Source: Pavlovales sp. CCMP2436 (taxonomy: Eukaryota; Haptophyta; Pavlovophyceae; Pavlovales). Taken from it: a stretch of 13,180 nucleotides of DNA. The stretch is taken from contig MU631309.1 in NCBI GenBank assembly GCA_026770615.1, positions 226,987-240,166 on the forward strand, written 5' to 3'. The notes below the pieces were generated by a model. It worked only from the letters and a program-made list of their open reading frames with translations, was not told the origin of the DNA and ran no database searches. A program made the position numbers and the translations under genes. Shown piece after piece: positions 1 to 7,711 of the stretch (within the stretch, counting starts at the first letter, position 1; the number at the start of each line of letters is the position of its first letter).

Positions 1-631
1 AATCATATCGTAAATTTGAACTATTGATATTACTGTTTAAAATTGTAAAATCGCTTTGGTTTGTTTTTAATGATATATTACTATTGATTAAAATATTATT
101 AGTGTTGTAATCGCTTGTATTCGTTTTTAGTGATATATTTGAATCGTATCGCAAATTTGAAGAATAAACATTATTGTTTAGAATTGTATAATCTGTAGTA
201 TTAGTTTTTAAATTTATATTGCTTGCATTTATAGCCATAGAGTTTGTGATGTTGCTGTTGTTATTATTGTATGTAGCTATATCGACTTTCAACGACATCA
301 GGCTGTCTGATTCTGTCTTTGTATATCGATTATCAAAACTAATATTTGCATTATATTTGTATTCATCAAAATCCATAATCGGCAATTTGCTAGGCAGTAA
401 CGTGTTAATACCCACGATATTCAACGTATTTAGTGAAATTGCCGTCCCGGCTGCGACAATCGATACACTGTTCGTAGTTGATAGAACAAGCGCCGATATT
501 CCGATGTTGCTCGCTGTTGTTACATTGCTATTTATTTGATTTACCACTAAGTCATAAGCAGTAATGTCAACCTTTAAATTCAGTCTGTTATCAATACCTT
601 GCCTGTTATATGTACTGTCTTTATTATATCT
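1..631 (-). pseudogene. Fibre-like repetitive protein, distal fragment (runs off left edge)
   Basis: The minus-strand frame is open from about 631 down to base 1 without a stop and continues outside the window. The product is rich in Asn, Ser, Thr and Ile and repeats short phrases such as SSNLRYDSN and NISLKTN. The same phrases occur in the two upstream fragments at 753-1061 and 1052-2029, so I read all three as one gene. The fragment has no start of its own and is cut off from the rest by foreign sequence beginning at 631 or 632. Asn/Ser-rich repeats with regular Ile/Leu spacing are typical of trimeric fibres or tail-like adhesins, so a surface attachment role is inferred. No catalytic or named domain is visible. 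Together with the upstream pieces the protein would exceed 600 residues. Confidence 0.6.
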
Positions 632-700
632 ACTGATAGGGATTCAAGCTGGCGTCTGACTGTTCTGAATGTTTTGCTGGTCTGAGCGCTGCGTCGCCCA
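631..700 (+). repeat. 70-bp dispersed repeat, copy 1, inside the fibre gene
   Basis: These 70 bases are identical to the reverse complement of 8459-8528. The first part (633-673) matches 12914-12954 with one mismatch. It is GC-richer than the surrounding viral DNA and interrupts the fibre reading frame. A further GC-rich stretch to about 745 is also foreign to the fibre gene but is not shared with the other copies. I cannot name the element family and see no clear target-site duplication. Confidence 0.85.
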
Positions 701-752
701 TTGCCTGCTGCGTGCCTTAGTCGGCTGCGCTGGCTTGGGCATATACATCAAT

Positions 753-1061
753 CTATTCCGCCTTGCTGTTAATATTAATATTTATGAAATTACAAGCTGT
801 TTCAAAATCACTAATGTTTAGTTTGATATCTACACGGTCGTTTATCGCTGCCCTGTCGAATGTTTGCCATCGATAAAAAATGTTGCTTATATTTGCTTTA
901 GTATCGACAACATTCGACAGATTTATAAAATCCTGATCATTGACTACTGAACTGGATGGTCTATTTTGTAATGCCAATACGTTCGAATCGTAGCGAATAT
1001 TTGATGAGTTAATGACATTGATAAAAGAAAATTGATCAGAAATATTTAGTTTTAATCCCAA
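753..1061 (-). pseudogene. Fibre-like protein, middle fragment
   Basis: This frame continues the fibre repeat pattern, including SSNIRYDSN and LQNRPSSSVV phrases found almost unchanged in the upstream fragment. It begins at a TTG rather than an ATG because the preceding reading frame is lost by a one-base (or equivalent) shift near 1060. It ends at a TAG where the foreign insertion starts. It is therefore not an independent gene but the middle of the broken fibre gene. The repeat content supports a structural, surface-exposed role, by inference only. Confidence 0.6.
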
Positions 1062-1253
1062 TTGCTTGCTATATTTACATTATTCGTATTGTATAATAAA
1101 GTGCTTATTTTCGTATTGATATTTGAAGTATTACTACCGACAACATTCGACAGATCTATAAAATCCTGATGATTAACTACTGAACTGGATGGTCTGTTTT
1201 GTAATGCCAATATATTGCTATCGTAGCGAATATTTGATGAGTTAATGACATTG
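905..1253. repeat. Two 116-bp direct repeats within the fibre gene
   Basis: Bases 905-1020 and 1138-1253 are the same length and differ at about 9 of 116 positions by my count. They encode near-identical blocks with the phrases LQNRPSSSVV and SSNIRYDSN. This is an internal duplication of a fibre shaft module. The frame break lies between the two copies. Confidence 0.85.
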
Positions 1254-2029
1254 CTTAATGCGTTGAATAAAACCCCATTGACTTTATACGATAAATATGT
1301 ATCAGTATCCTGGCTTGTATAATAATTTGCAAATTTTTTTGTATTTGATGTAATCATATTATCATATTTAATATTTGACGATTCTACGATAGTTTTATCT
1401 ATTTTGATATCAATTAATGTTGTGATGTCAACAATATCATGCTTTATAAAATCAATCGCATTTGAATTTGATATGACTCTGCCATCTAAATTAAGAAAAC
1501 CTTCGTCTATTTTATTTACGACTTGCCCGCCTAATGTCATGCCCCCGCTTATTAACGTAGCCCCCACGATATTTTTGATATCTCCAAGTTCATTAAGAGT
1601 ATTTTCAATTACTGCGTTTGCTGCTGCCTGAAGCAAATCTTTTATAGCTTGAGTTGTAAAATAGTTATTAAATTCTCCTTTTGATAAATATGTATTTGCT
1701 ATATTGTTGTTTTGAGAATTCTCAGATGTAATATATTCGGATGACAAAAATCTCAAATTAAAAGAATCATTTGATGTTGTCAATTCTGTATTTATTAGAG
1801 ATATTTTTCCATTTATATTTCCTATATTTCCATTTATATTTTCTATATTTCCATTTGTTATTGTTAAATTTCCGTTCGTTATACCAATAGAAGAATCAAT
1901 TAAACAAAATCGGTTATTTGTTTCTGTTTTAAACACATTTAACGAGCTGCCTAATGCTGTTATATTGCATGTGTTCGAATTTACAATAGCTCTTAATTCG
2001 TTGAAAGCTTGCTCTCCGAAAACCGACAT
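1052..2029 (-). pseudogene. Fibre-like protein, N-terminal part
   Basis: I place the start at the ATG at 2029 (MSVFGEQAFNEL) rather than the TTG at 2140. The ATG is preceded at once by a TATA-like stretch resembling those before other genes here, and the extra upstream residues are unlike the rest of the protein. The roughly 325-residue product has an N-terminal segment and then exact 7-residue repeats of the type NGNIxNI at bases 1809-1892. A glycine-rich patch (LISGGMTLGGQV) and longer SSNIRYDSN-type repeats follow. A heptad period suggests a trimeric coiled-coil or beta shaft. It ends at a premature TAA at 1052, where the frame shifts into the next fragment. It is divergent from the lipase-like gene. 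The role as an attachment fibre is inferred from composition and repeats. Confidence 0.6.
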
Positions 2030-2069
2030 CTTATAATATAGCGTAGATTTTTTTCTATACCATTTATAT
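2030..2069. promoter_or_regulatory. Divergent promoter region between fibre and lipase-like genes
   Basis: About 40 bases separate the chosen starts of the two divergent genes. A TATATTATAAG stretch lies directly before the fibre ATG on the minus strand. CTATACCATTTATAT lies directly before the lipase-like ATG on the plus strand. Similar motifs precede other genes of the element. Confidence 0.45.
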
Positions 2070-2744
2070 ATGTTTGGACAAATTAGAAAACAACGAAATT
2101 CATTTTTCGGCAGACCTACAAGAAGCACTTTTTTGTTCAATAGATATATGAATACTGGATCAAATAAATCTATATCTAAAAATCCTATTGTTGAAAAAAA
2201 CCCACTATTAGAAAATGCAATGATATAATTAAAAGCATCCTACAGTGACCAGGATGCTATGGAAAAAATGAAAAATATAGGTTACGATCATGATGTAGAT
2301 TTATCAAATAATGAGACCAATGTTTATACCAAAGATGGAAAAGCTTTGATATTACACCGAGGTAGTTCAAACGCGAAAGATTTCCTTATAAGTGATGTAT
2401 TACTCGCATTTAACTATTCGGCTTTAGACCCACGTGTATGGTCTGCTAAAAAGATCACTAGACAAACGCAACTAAAATATAATACTATAGCAGACCACGT
2501 TGGACATAGCTTGGGTGGTTGGTTGGCAGAAATATGCGCAGATCCTAAGGCTTATATTCTTACGTATAACAAAGGAGCCAGTCCTTACCATATTGGTAAA
2601 TCAGTGTCTTCTAGACAATTAGATATTCGTGCACGCGGCGATTTGGTTTCGTTGTTAAGTAAAGTTCAAAACAGTAATTCACTAACTATAGAAAACAGAG
2701 GTAAAGGGTTCTTAGACGCACATAATTTAAACAATCTCGATTAA
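2070..2744 (+). pseudogene. Lipase (class 3)-like alpha/beta hydrolase with in-frame TAA
   Basis: The region after 2229 carries a class 3 lipase pattern. An oxyanion-side phrase (LHRGSS, like the family RGT) is followed by an Asp-containing stretch and the nucleophile elbow GHSLGG. A later Asp (ARGDLVS) and a His (DAHNLNN) could complete a Ser-Asp-His triad. The same frame is open upstream to an ATG at 2070, with a second ATG at 2148, giving about 224 codons, but a TAA at 2226-2228 interrupts it. Family members hydrolyse acyl esters of lipids, and lipase-like genes are known in PLVs, where a role in membrane passage is suspected. Downstream of the stop, the ATG at 2259 could still start a shorter product that keeps the triad. 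The gene ends tail to tail with the penton candidate, their stops overlapping in TTAA. Confidence 0.7.
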
Positions 2745-3525
2745 TCTTTATAAAACATGAAAGTTAACGCGAACGTATTGTAGAACGGTAAAGGAGTAAA
2801 ATTCTCATCGGTCATTTCGATATCAATATAATCGATTGAATTGTTACGCAATGGTTGAGTAATAAAAGGACGTTCAAACGGGATAATGTCGCCATAGTTC
2901 GCGTTATTCGCAATAGAGGCGATTATTTTCCTTGGCGTCATCAGATTGCTGTCATTCGAGTTATTTAATTGTAAAGACTTGTTTGAGCAAATGTAAATTT
3001 GTTTGGGGAATAGGATATCCCAAGTGCCTAACGTCTTCGTGGTACCAACATATGGAACTGTTAAAGATTGAATACAAATACCTAAACGTAGCGCTAATCC
3101 CGTCGGGAGAATTGTTAAATCTAATGAGGCGTTTGTGTTATCGATTGACATAATTCGCGTGGTAGCAGAAAAAACGGTGAATGTTAACGGATTCGGGAAA
3201 GATACACCTGTGTCAGTACGAATAGCCGATTTTGATGACATGGCTGTGCTTATTGCTCCAACATCGGAATAAAACCTGATTCTATCGTGATCGTATAAAA
3301 AACGGTTGGTGTTTGTGTATAGAAAAACGTTAATACACATCCTTCTCCGTATACGTTTGGAAATTGACGAGACATTTGAATATTATATAATTGGATAAAT
3401 AAATCTGATTTAACTGACCGGGGCACTATCGAATTATCAAAATTCCATTGAAATCTACCGACAGAAGGATCAGAAATTTCACTAGTTTGACTTGATAAAA
3501 ATAATGGATAGGGTGCGTTATCCAT
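2741..3525 (-). pseudogene. Penton/minor capsid protein candidate, frameshifted
   Basis: Two overlapping frames make one likely protein of about 260 residues. The first runs from the ATG at 3525, just after a TATATATAGAG stretch, to about 3270. The second continues to the TAA at 2741. The junction is a TTTT run (minus strand) where one base appears to be missing: each frame on its own ends or begins abruptly, while across the junction a GF-Y type motif common in such proteins is restored. The sequence is strand-rich, with an ending of alternating hydrophobic residues (YIDIEMTD, FALTFMFY). In PLVs and virophages the penton (minor capsid) is a single jelly roll at the capsid vertices. Size, position beside the ATPase/MCP block and composition support this. 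No motif is diagnostic, so it could be another structural protein. Confidence 0.55.
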
Positions 3526-3546
3526 CTCTATATATAAGAGGATATT

Positions 3547-3966
3547 TTATTTATTGCGATAATAAACTTCGGGATTATTCGCGATATATTTTTTAGCTCT
3601 TTTCTTATTCACTTTAAATTTATTTGAGACTTCTTTAGATATTGCCTCAATATTTCTATCTGGTAATGTATCAATTTATTTTTTAATTTCATTAAAGTTT
3701 TTATTAAGGTAAGCATCTGCAAGTTTGCCTGAAAGCATCGAACTGCTGCGATTCATTCCAAAAGGTTTTTCTATTGGTTCTTCTGGAACTTTCGAGAAAT
3801 TTTCCTTTATATCACTACGTCTATAATTTCCGATAGATTTTATCAACGACTGACGAACTGCCTCTTTATCACGAGGTGCTTTTAAAGCGCGATTTGTTAA
3901 CATCGCTCCTTCGTCTCTTGCGGTTGATCTATTAAGATCATTACGTTGTTTTTCTAATTCATTCAT
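3547..3966 (-). pseudogene. Small Lys/Arg-rich protein of unknown function with in-frame TAA
   Basis: From the ATG at 3966 the frame runs 96 codons to a TAA at 3676-3678. It then stays open and coding-like for another 42 codons to a second TAA at 3547-3549. The full reading is about 139 codons. The N-terminal part is hydrophilic and Arg/Lys-rich (LEKQRNDLNRS), with an SSSMLSG stretch. The part after the stop is strongly basic (FKVNKKRAKKY). It starts 36 bases after the 133-aa gene ends and finishes 21 bases before the penton-candidate ATG, so it belongs to the morphogenesis block. I do not recognise a family. A minor virion or DNA-associated protein is possible from charge and position only. 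Confidence 0.5.
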
Positions 3967-4002
3967 TCGACTGTCAAAACTTGTAGCTAAAACGTTTGCT
4001 TT

Positions 4003-4404
4003 TCAATTGAAAGGGTTTTTGCTCACCATGTTATACCCGACTATTGCAGGACGGACCGCTTCGTTTTCAACTCCATAATGACCGACTGTATTACCGTAAA
4101 TAGGTACTTCGCTAACAATTAGTTTTGGTTCATCAAATCGAACCGGGTTTAGAGGCTCTTTGAAGAGCCACCGTTCCATCATAGTGGTAATTGGTTGATC
4201 TTCTACAGTAAAACCTTTCGCGATATATTCTAATTGCATCGAGTAGCGACTTCTTGCTCGACCTGTGTAGTATGTTATAATTTTACCTACATATCGACGA
4301 TTGAATGCTCCTTTATACGGTTTTCCGTTTAGCAAAAAAATATACTTAGAATTTGCTATAGTGTTCTTTTTCCAACCATTTAATTTATCGATTGAATCGG
4401 ACAT
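4003..4404 (-). CDS. Conserved-looking 133-aa protein of unknown function
   Basis: The frame is intact from the ATG at 4404 to the TGA at 4003. A GTATAGAC stretch lies directly before the ATG, as before other genes in this element. The protein is basic in its first half (GWKKNTIANSKY, GAFNRRYVGK, GRARSRY) and more acidic and proline-containing later (FKEPLNPVRFDEPK). I see no signal peptide, membrane segment or catalytic motif. It lies between the packaging ATPase and the structural genes, which suggests a virion or morphogenesis role. I do not recognise the family. It is one of the few genes here without a visible lesion. Confidence 0.65.
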   Translation of the reverse strand: MSDSIDKLNGWKKNTIANSKYIFLLNGKPYKGAFNRRYVGKIITYYTGRARSRYSMQLEYIAKGFTVEDQPITTMMERWLFKEPLNPVRFDEPKLIVSEVPIYGNTVGHYGVENEAVRPAIVGYNMVSKNPFN

Positions 4405-4428
4405 GTCTATACTATGGAAAGATATTTA

Positions 4429-5180
4429 TTATTGTATTGTTAAACGGTTGAATCTATTATATATATTATTACCATCTTCATCGATGAACATAAACGCCCT
4501 ATTTTTTTTTTTTTTGATCTGGTTTGAAAATATGTTTTAAATGTGCTTCGAAATCTTTGCTGTTAATATTTACTTCGTCAGTTATACTCATAATTTCTTT
4601 TTTTTGCCTGGTCTAAATATGATAAAATTATTGATATTTTTACGAATTAATAGCAGCGCTTGAATATATGATTGAACTACTAACCAGAAAGACATACGTA
4701 AATGCCTACGATTACATAAGAATTTTGTCAGTGTCCGTTGGAGCTCGATATTTTTCATGGATGCCGCCATATCGTCCATGATAACTAAGCTAATTTTTTT
4801 TTTTTTTGGCATTTATTTCGATTTCTTGTTCGACATCGGTAATCGTATCGAAGGTAAGTTCATGATATAAACGACTATGATTTTTAAATGGTGAATTTTC
4901 CATAGATCTGAACGAGTTTTCTGGTATAAATAAATAGACATAATCGAATACGCCTTTATAGATTGGCGGAGAAGTCTGTGTCAAAAAAGCCGTGAGCATG
5001 CTAGACTTCCCTGACCCGGGACCACCGCTAAACATTAAAATGTGAGATTTGTTACTAAGGGGTCTCATTATTTGAGGATGGAGTTGATTATCTACGTTAA
5101 ATTTGGGAATCGTTAGCGGGATATCATTTTTTAAACTTCCAAGACACTCATTTAATACATCGAAATGTTTTAATTATCAT
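4429..5180 (-). pseudogene. FtsK/HerA-type genome-packaging ATPase (A32-like), broken at four homopolymers
   Basis: The Walker A motif GGPGSGKSS and the Walker B stretch LVIMDDMA lie about 70-80 residues apart. They are followed by RRHLRMSFWLVVQS (a sensor-type region) and a terminal part ending at the TAA at 4429. Together they give about 250 residues, the usual size for A32-like packaging ATPases, which pump DNA into capsids. The reading frame changes at four runs on the coding strand: an A4 near 5168-5171, A14 at 4794-4807, A8 at 4598-4605 and A14 at 4502-4515. Each length is one base off from what joins the flanking coding frames. The likely ATG at 5180 overlaps the end of the MCP gene, a common MCP-ATPase arrangement. 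As read, no functional protein results. Sequencing error, slippage or decay are all possible. Confidence 0.8.
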
Positions 5181-6423
5181 ATGACAAGAGTCCTTGAGAT
5201 ATGGTAAGGATTTTATCACACACCACATAAGCGTACATAGTGAGAGCGGAATTGTTAGAAGCGATATTTGCCACGAACAAAATGCCGGATGAAGACGCCA
5301 AGCTTGTACCATCGAGAACAATGTCTTGATTTTGGAATGCATCGAGTCCGATTGCGACCGCAAATGCGCTGTCTTCATATTGCGCCTGAGTCACTGACAA
5401 GGGATTATTCGATGCATTCAATACTCGCAGAGCCTTGTATAATTCACTACGCATTTCGACAGTGTTCGATACTGGAATCGATGGAATGCGATAACCACCG
5501 ACTCTCCACGAGTTACTGGTCAAACCCGCCCGTGTGAAAGTTGTACTAGATTTATCGGTGTTTGTTGTAGAATTTGATAACGAGCTCATCACGATGATCA
5601 CACGCTGGACTGATTTTGCTCTGCATGGGATATTCCACGATATCGCACCAGAGTTAGCTGCGACTGTTGAGGTATAGCATAACACGTCAGTTGTGGGAAT
5701 CGCCATGATGCCGTTTGGTGCTTTGCTTAAAATTCCTTGCTCGACGGCAGAATCCAGTCTAATAACCTCCGATTGAAGTTTTACTTGCTCCAGGAGGATA
5801 TTACCTTCGATCAGAGGAGCACCAGTCACCAACGAAAAGATAGGATTGAGTTGAATTTCGATACGAATATCATCGTTAAGCAAGGATAGCGCAATCGCTT
5901 TGCTACACATGCCAGGTCCAAACAATCCAAGCAGTGGAATAGCCACGTCTAAAGTTGAACCACTCGCTGATGCCATCGCTCTTCCGTTTCGTGGTGTTAA
6001 CACTTCATTGGCTGCTACACCTACCGCATCGGCACATCCCATACTTGCGAGTGATGTACCACGATCTGATTCGCTGCAGGTGTGATCGAGTAACATGTTG
6101 CCATAGATATGCGCGTCAGTTAGGCTTGATACATGGACTGAACCAAAATAGATATCGATAGATTGGATAGGAGAGTAACCTGATCCATCGAGAACGAACG
6201 CAGTTGTCGCAAGCACAGTTGAGCGAAGAGTATACTGCAAATACGTATTATTCGGATTAAAATATACGCCAGACGATCTACTGGGGAGCTGGAAAATAAT
6301 GCGACCGCGGCCGAAATATGAAACGCCGCTGGTAGGTGCTAAAGTGATGCGAGTGGCTTCGGCTTTTGACGATGTGGGGATTAGTTTATCGAATTTGAAA
6401 GATTTAGGTAGGACGGATTCCAT
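5170..6423 (-). CDS. Major capsid protein, double-jelly-roll type (PLV/virophage-like)
   Basis: This is an intact 417-codon frame from the ATG at 6423 to a TAA at 5170. The product is rich in short alternating-hydrophobic strands and Ser/Thr/Asn loops, with few long charged runs. Phrases such as YLQYTLRS, IDIYFGS, DIRIEIQLN and ILLEQVKLQSEVIRLD resemble the strand pattern of double-jelly-roll capsid proteins. The length is at the short end for the family. The packaging ATPase overlaps its 3' end, and a 66-aa protein lies just upstream. A TGTATTATAAAAC stretch precedes the ATG. In this family the MCP trimerises to form the icosahedral shell. Glutamine is encoded throughout by CAA/CAG, which argues for the standard code. 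The call rests on composition, length and neighbours; a structure prediction would settle it. Confidence 0.72.
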   Translation of the reverse strand: MESVLPKSFKFDKLIPTSSKAEATRITLAPTSGVSYFGRGRIIFQLPSRSSGVYFNPNNTYLQYTLRSTVLATTAFVLDGSGYSPIQSIDIYFGSVHVSSLTDAHIYGNMLLDHTCSESDRGTSLASMGCADAVGVAANEVLTPRNGRAMASASGSTLDVAIPLLGLFGPGMCSKAIALSLLNDDIRIEIQLNPIFSLVTGAPLIEGNILLEQVKLQSEVIRLDSAVEQGILSKAPNGIMAIPTTDVLCYTSTVAANSGAISWNIPCRAKSVQRVIIVMSSLSNSTTNTDKSSTTFTRAGLTSNSWRVGGYRIPSIPVSNTVEMRSELYKALRVLNASNNPLSVTQAQYEDSAFAVAIGLDAFQNQDIVLDGTSLASSSGILFVANIASNNSALTMYAYVVCDKILTISQGLLSYDN

Positions 6424-6440
6424 GATTTGTTTTATAATAC
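6424..6440 (-). promoter_or_regulatory. TATA-like element before the MCP start
   Basis: On the minus strand TGTATTATAAAAC lies a few bases before the MCP ATG. It resembles the AT-rich TATA/TATAGA stretches before other genes of this element. Confidence 0.4.
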
Positions 6441-6473
6441 ATGAAATAGAAAAATAAATTAGAGAAAAGTCAT

Positions 6474-6674
6474 TTATTTCTCAAAGGATGAACTCAGTTT
6501 ATTCATTACTGCTTTTTTACCGAAAGATTTAGCAATTTCTAATGCCTCTTTTGGGAGTTCACCGGCAAAATCGCTCATTTTCTTCCTCATTTGGTGTTTT
6601 GACCCAAAACCTTGCGCATCCATTCCAGATTTACCGAAATGCGATTTGACAGATGAAGTTTTAAATCTGTACAT
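6474..6674 (-). CDS. Small basic protein (66 aa) upstream of the MCP
   Basis: The frame is intact from the ATG at 6674, preceded by TGTATATAAATTA on the minus strand, to a TAA at 6474. The protein is strongly basic with several Lys/Arg clusters (HQMRKKMSDF, SFGKKAVMNK) and has no membrane segment. It lies 50 bases upstream of the MCP and is co-oriented with it. Small basic proteins beside capsid genes often bind DNA or are minor virion parts, but nothing in the sequence proves that here. I do not recognise a family. Confidence 0.55.
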   Translation of the reverse strand: MYRFKTSSVKSHFGKSGMDAQGFGSKHQMRKKMSDFAGELPKEALEIAKSFGKKAVMNKLSSSFEK

Positions 6675-6691
6675 TAATTTATATACATGGT

Positions 6692-6921
6692 TTAGATTTT
6701 TTTAAAAAATTCTTCTTCTAAAATTTCATAAGATTTATCGGGCAACATCGGAAATTTTCTAGCAAAATACGAAGCGGTGCCGTAATCATAGTTTAAAACG
6801 GGAAATTCTTCTAAGGTCTCGTCTATAGTTTTTTTTTTTCACGGGGAACTTCTGGTTTGCTAAAATCAAGCATTGAAAACATCGATAAAACGGTTTCTAC
6901 GTTATTATTTTCTTGGTCCAT
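6692..6921 (-). pseudogene. Small acidic protein, frameshifted at an A11 run
   Basis: A frame starts at the ATG at 6921 (MDQENNNVETVL) and stops just after an A11 run at 6829-6839. Beyond the run, another frame remains open and coding-like to a TAA at 6692, ending in acidic phrases (ETLEEFPVL, EILEEEFF). Read as one gene it has about 76 codons and ends 17 bases before the 66-aa gene starts, matching the tight spacing of this block. Twelve or nine adenines would join the frames; eleven does not. The function is unknown. Its ATG lies only about 10 bases from the plus-strand coiled-coil gene's ATG, so the two may share a promoter or one start may be misplaced. Confidence 0.5.
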
Positions 6922-6931
6922 GATAGTTACA

Positions 6932-7366
6932 ATGGATGAAGAAAAAAATGAAGGAGTTGTAATTTTTGAGGCGATTGATGAAGAAATTGAAGAACCGATT
7001 AAAGAGAAAAAAGAGAAGAAACCACGTTCTGATAAGCAAAAAGAGGCTTTGAAACTGATGATTGAGAACCGTAAAGAGCGGGCTATCGTAGAACGTGCTA
7101 ATCGTAAAGAGAAACGTGCTCCGAAATGGTACCGAGAATTGAATTCACAAGATAAAGAAATACAAGACATGAAAAGCACAATCGAGATGTTGAAAAACCA
7201 AATCTTGGACGATAAAAAGGGTTTGGTTGTTGAAGAAAAAATGAAGAACCTGCTAAACGGACCGGTTTACATGACGGAGTTTATTACCATAAACCACCTA
7301 TTGTTCGACAAAGTCCGTATAAAGAGGCATAAATCATGTATAATTTTGGACCTATGGATAGATTGA
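6932..7366 (+). CDS. Charged coiled-coil protein of unknown function, possible 3' frameshift
   Basis: I take the ATG at 6932 (MDEEKNEGVV) as the start; the same frame is open further upstream but only to a TTG at 6857. The product of about 144 residues begins acidic, then becomes very Lys/Arg/Glu-rich (KEKKEKKPRSDKQKEALKL), and continues with heptad-like helix (IQDMKSTIEMLKNQIL). It is probably largely coiled coil. The last 25 or so codons look unlike the rest. A different frame over 7286-7332 ends in a more protein-like tail with a TAA at 7330-7332, suggesting a one-base loss near 7280-7290. It converges on the replication gene. Small proteins of this composition are frequent in PLVs, but I cannot assign a role. 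Confidence 0.5.
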   Translation: MDEEKNEGVVIFEAIDEEIEEPIKEKKEKKPRSDKQKEALKLMIENRKERAIVERANRKEKRAPKWYRELNSQDKEIQDMKSTIEMLKNQILDDKKGLVVEEKMKNLLNGPVYMTEFITINHLLFDKVRIKRHKSCIILDLWID

Positions 7367-7392
7367 GTTTATTGCGTAATGTATTGCGTTAA
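7336..7392 (+). other. Possible very short ORF (18 codons)
   Basis: An ATG lies three bases after the alternative TAA at 7330-7332 and gives an 18-residue peptide ending in TAA. It may be the remnant of a gene truncated here, or chance. Only position supports it. Confidence 0.15.
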
Positions 7393-7527
7393 TTTTTTTC
7401 CCTTTCCTTCTCCGATAAAAGTGTGTGTGTTGTGTGTGTGTTATTATACTTACTATATATATATATACATTTAATTGAGAAGAGATATATAACATAAACA
7501 TTATAGAAAGATAAAAGAGAAAAGAGA
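7393..7527. other. Gene-free AT-rich stretch with GT and TA microsatellites
   Basis: No coding frame is convincing. The stretch holds a pyrimidine tract, a GT run at 7421-7441, a TA run near 7456-7466 and a purine-rich tract from about 7505. It separates the convergent plus-strand gene from the inverted repeat that follows. Confidence 0.6.
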
Positions 7528-7711
7528 AAAATCCAAAGAAATCCAAAAAAATCCAAAAATCCAAAAATCTAAGCTTAAATGAAACATTTCCAAATTTCGA
7601 AATTGAAAAATTGAAAAAAAAATCGAAATGAATAAATAAAATAAAAATATAATGTTTCATTTAAGTTTGGATTTTTGGATTTTTGGATTTTTGTGGATTT
7701 TTTCGGATTTT
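7528..7711. terminator. Long inverted repeat (60-bp arms) between convergent genes
   Basis: The arms at 7528-7587 and 7652-7711 are reverse complements of each other with only a few mismatches, separated by a 64-base loop. Each arm is built from repeated ATCC-plus-A-run units and ends in AAATGAAACAT at the loop side. The right arm reaches the stop codon of the helicase gene (TAA at 7710-7712). A transcript from either side would fold into a long hairpin at its 3' end. Hairpins at gene ends direct polyadenylation in mimiviruses and some virophages, so a bidirectional 3'-end signal is a reasonable inference. A small foldback element is the alternative. Confidence 0.6.

Noticed and set aside
219..539. 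Hydrophobic 106-aa plus-strand frame as a membrane protein
   Set aside because: It is the antisense shadow of the Asn/Ile-rich fibre fragment, whose repeat pattern matches neighbouring fragments.
6823..7179. 118-aa minus-strand frame as one gene
   Set aside because: Its first part is antisense to the Lys/Glu-rich coiled-coil gene; only the portion from the ATG at 6921 looks real.
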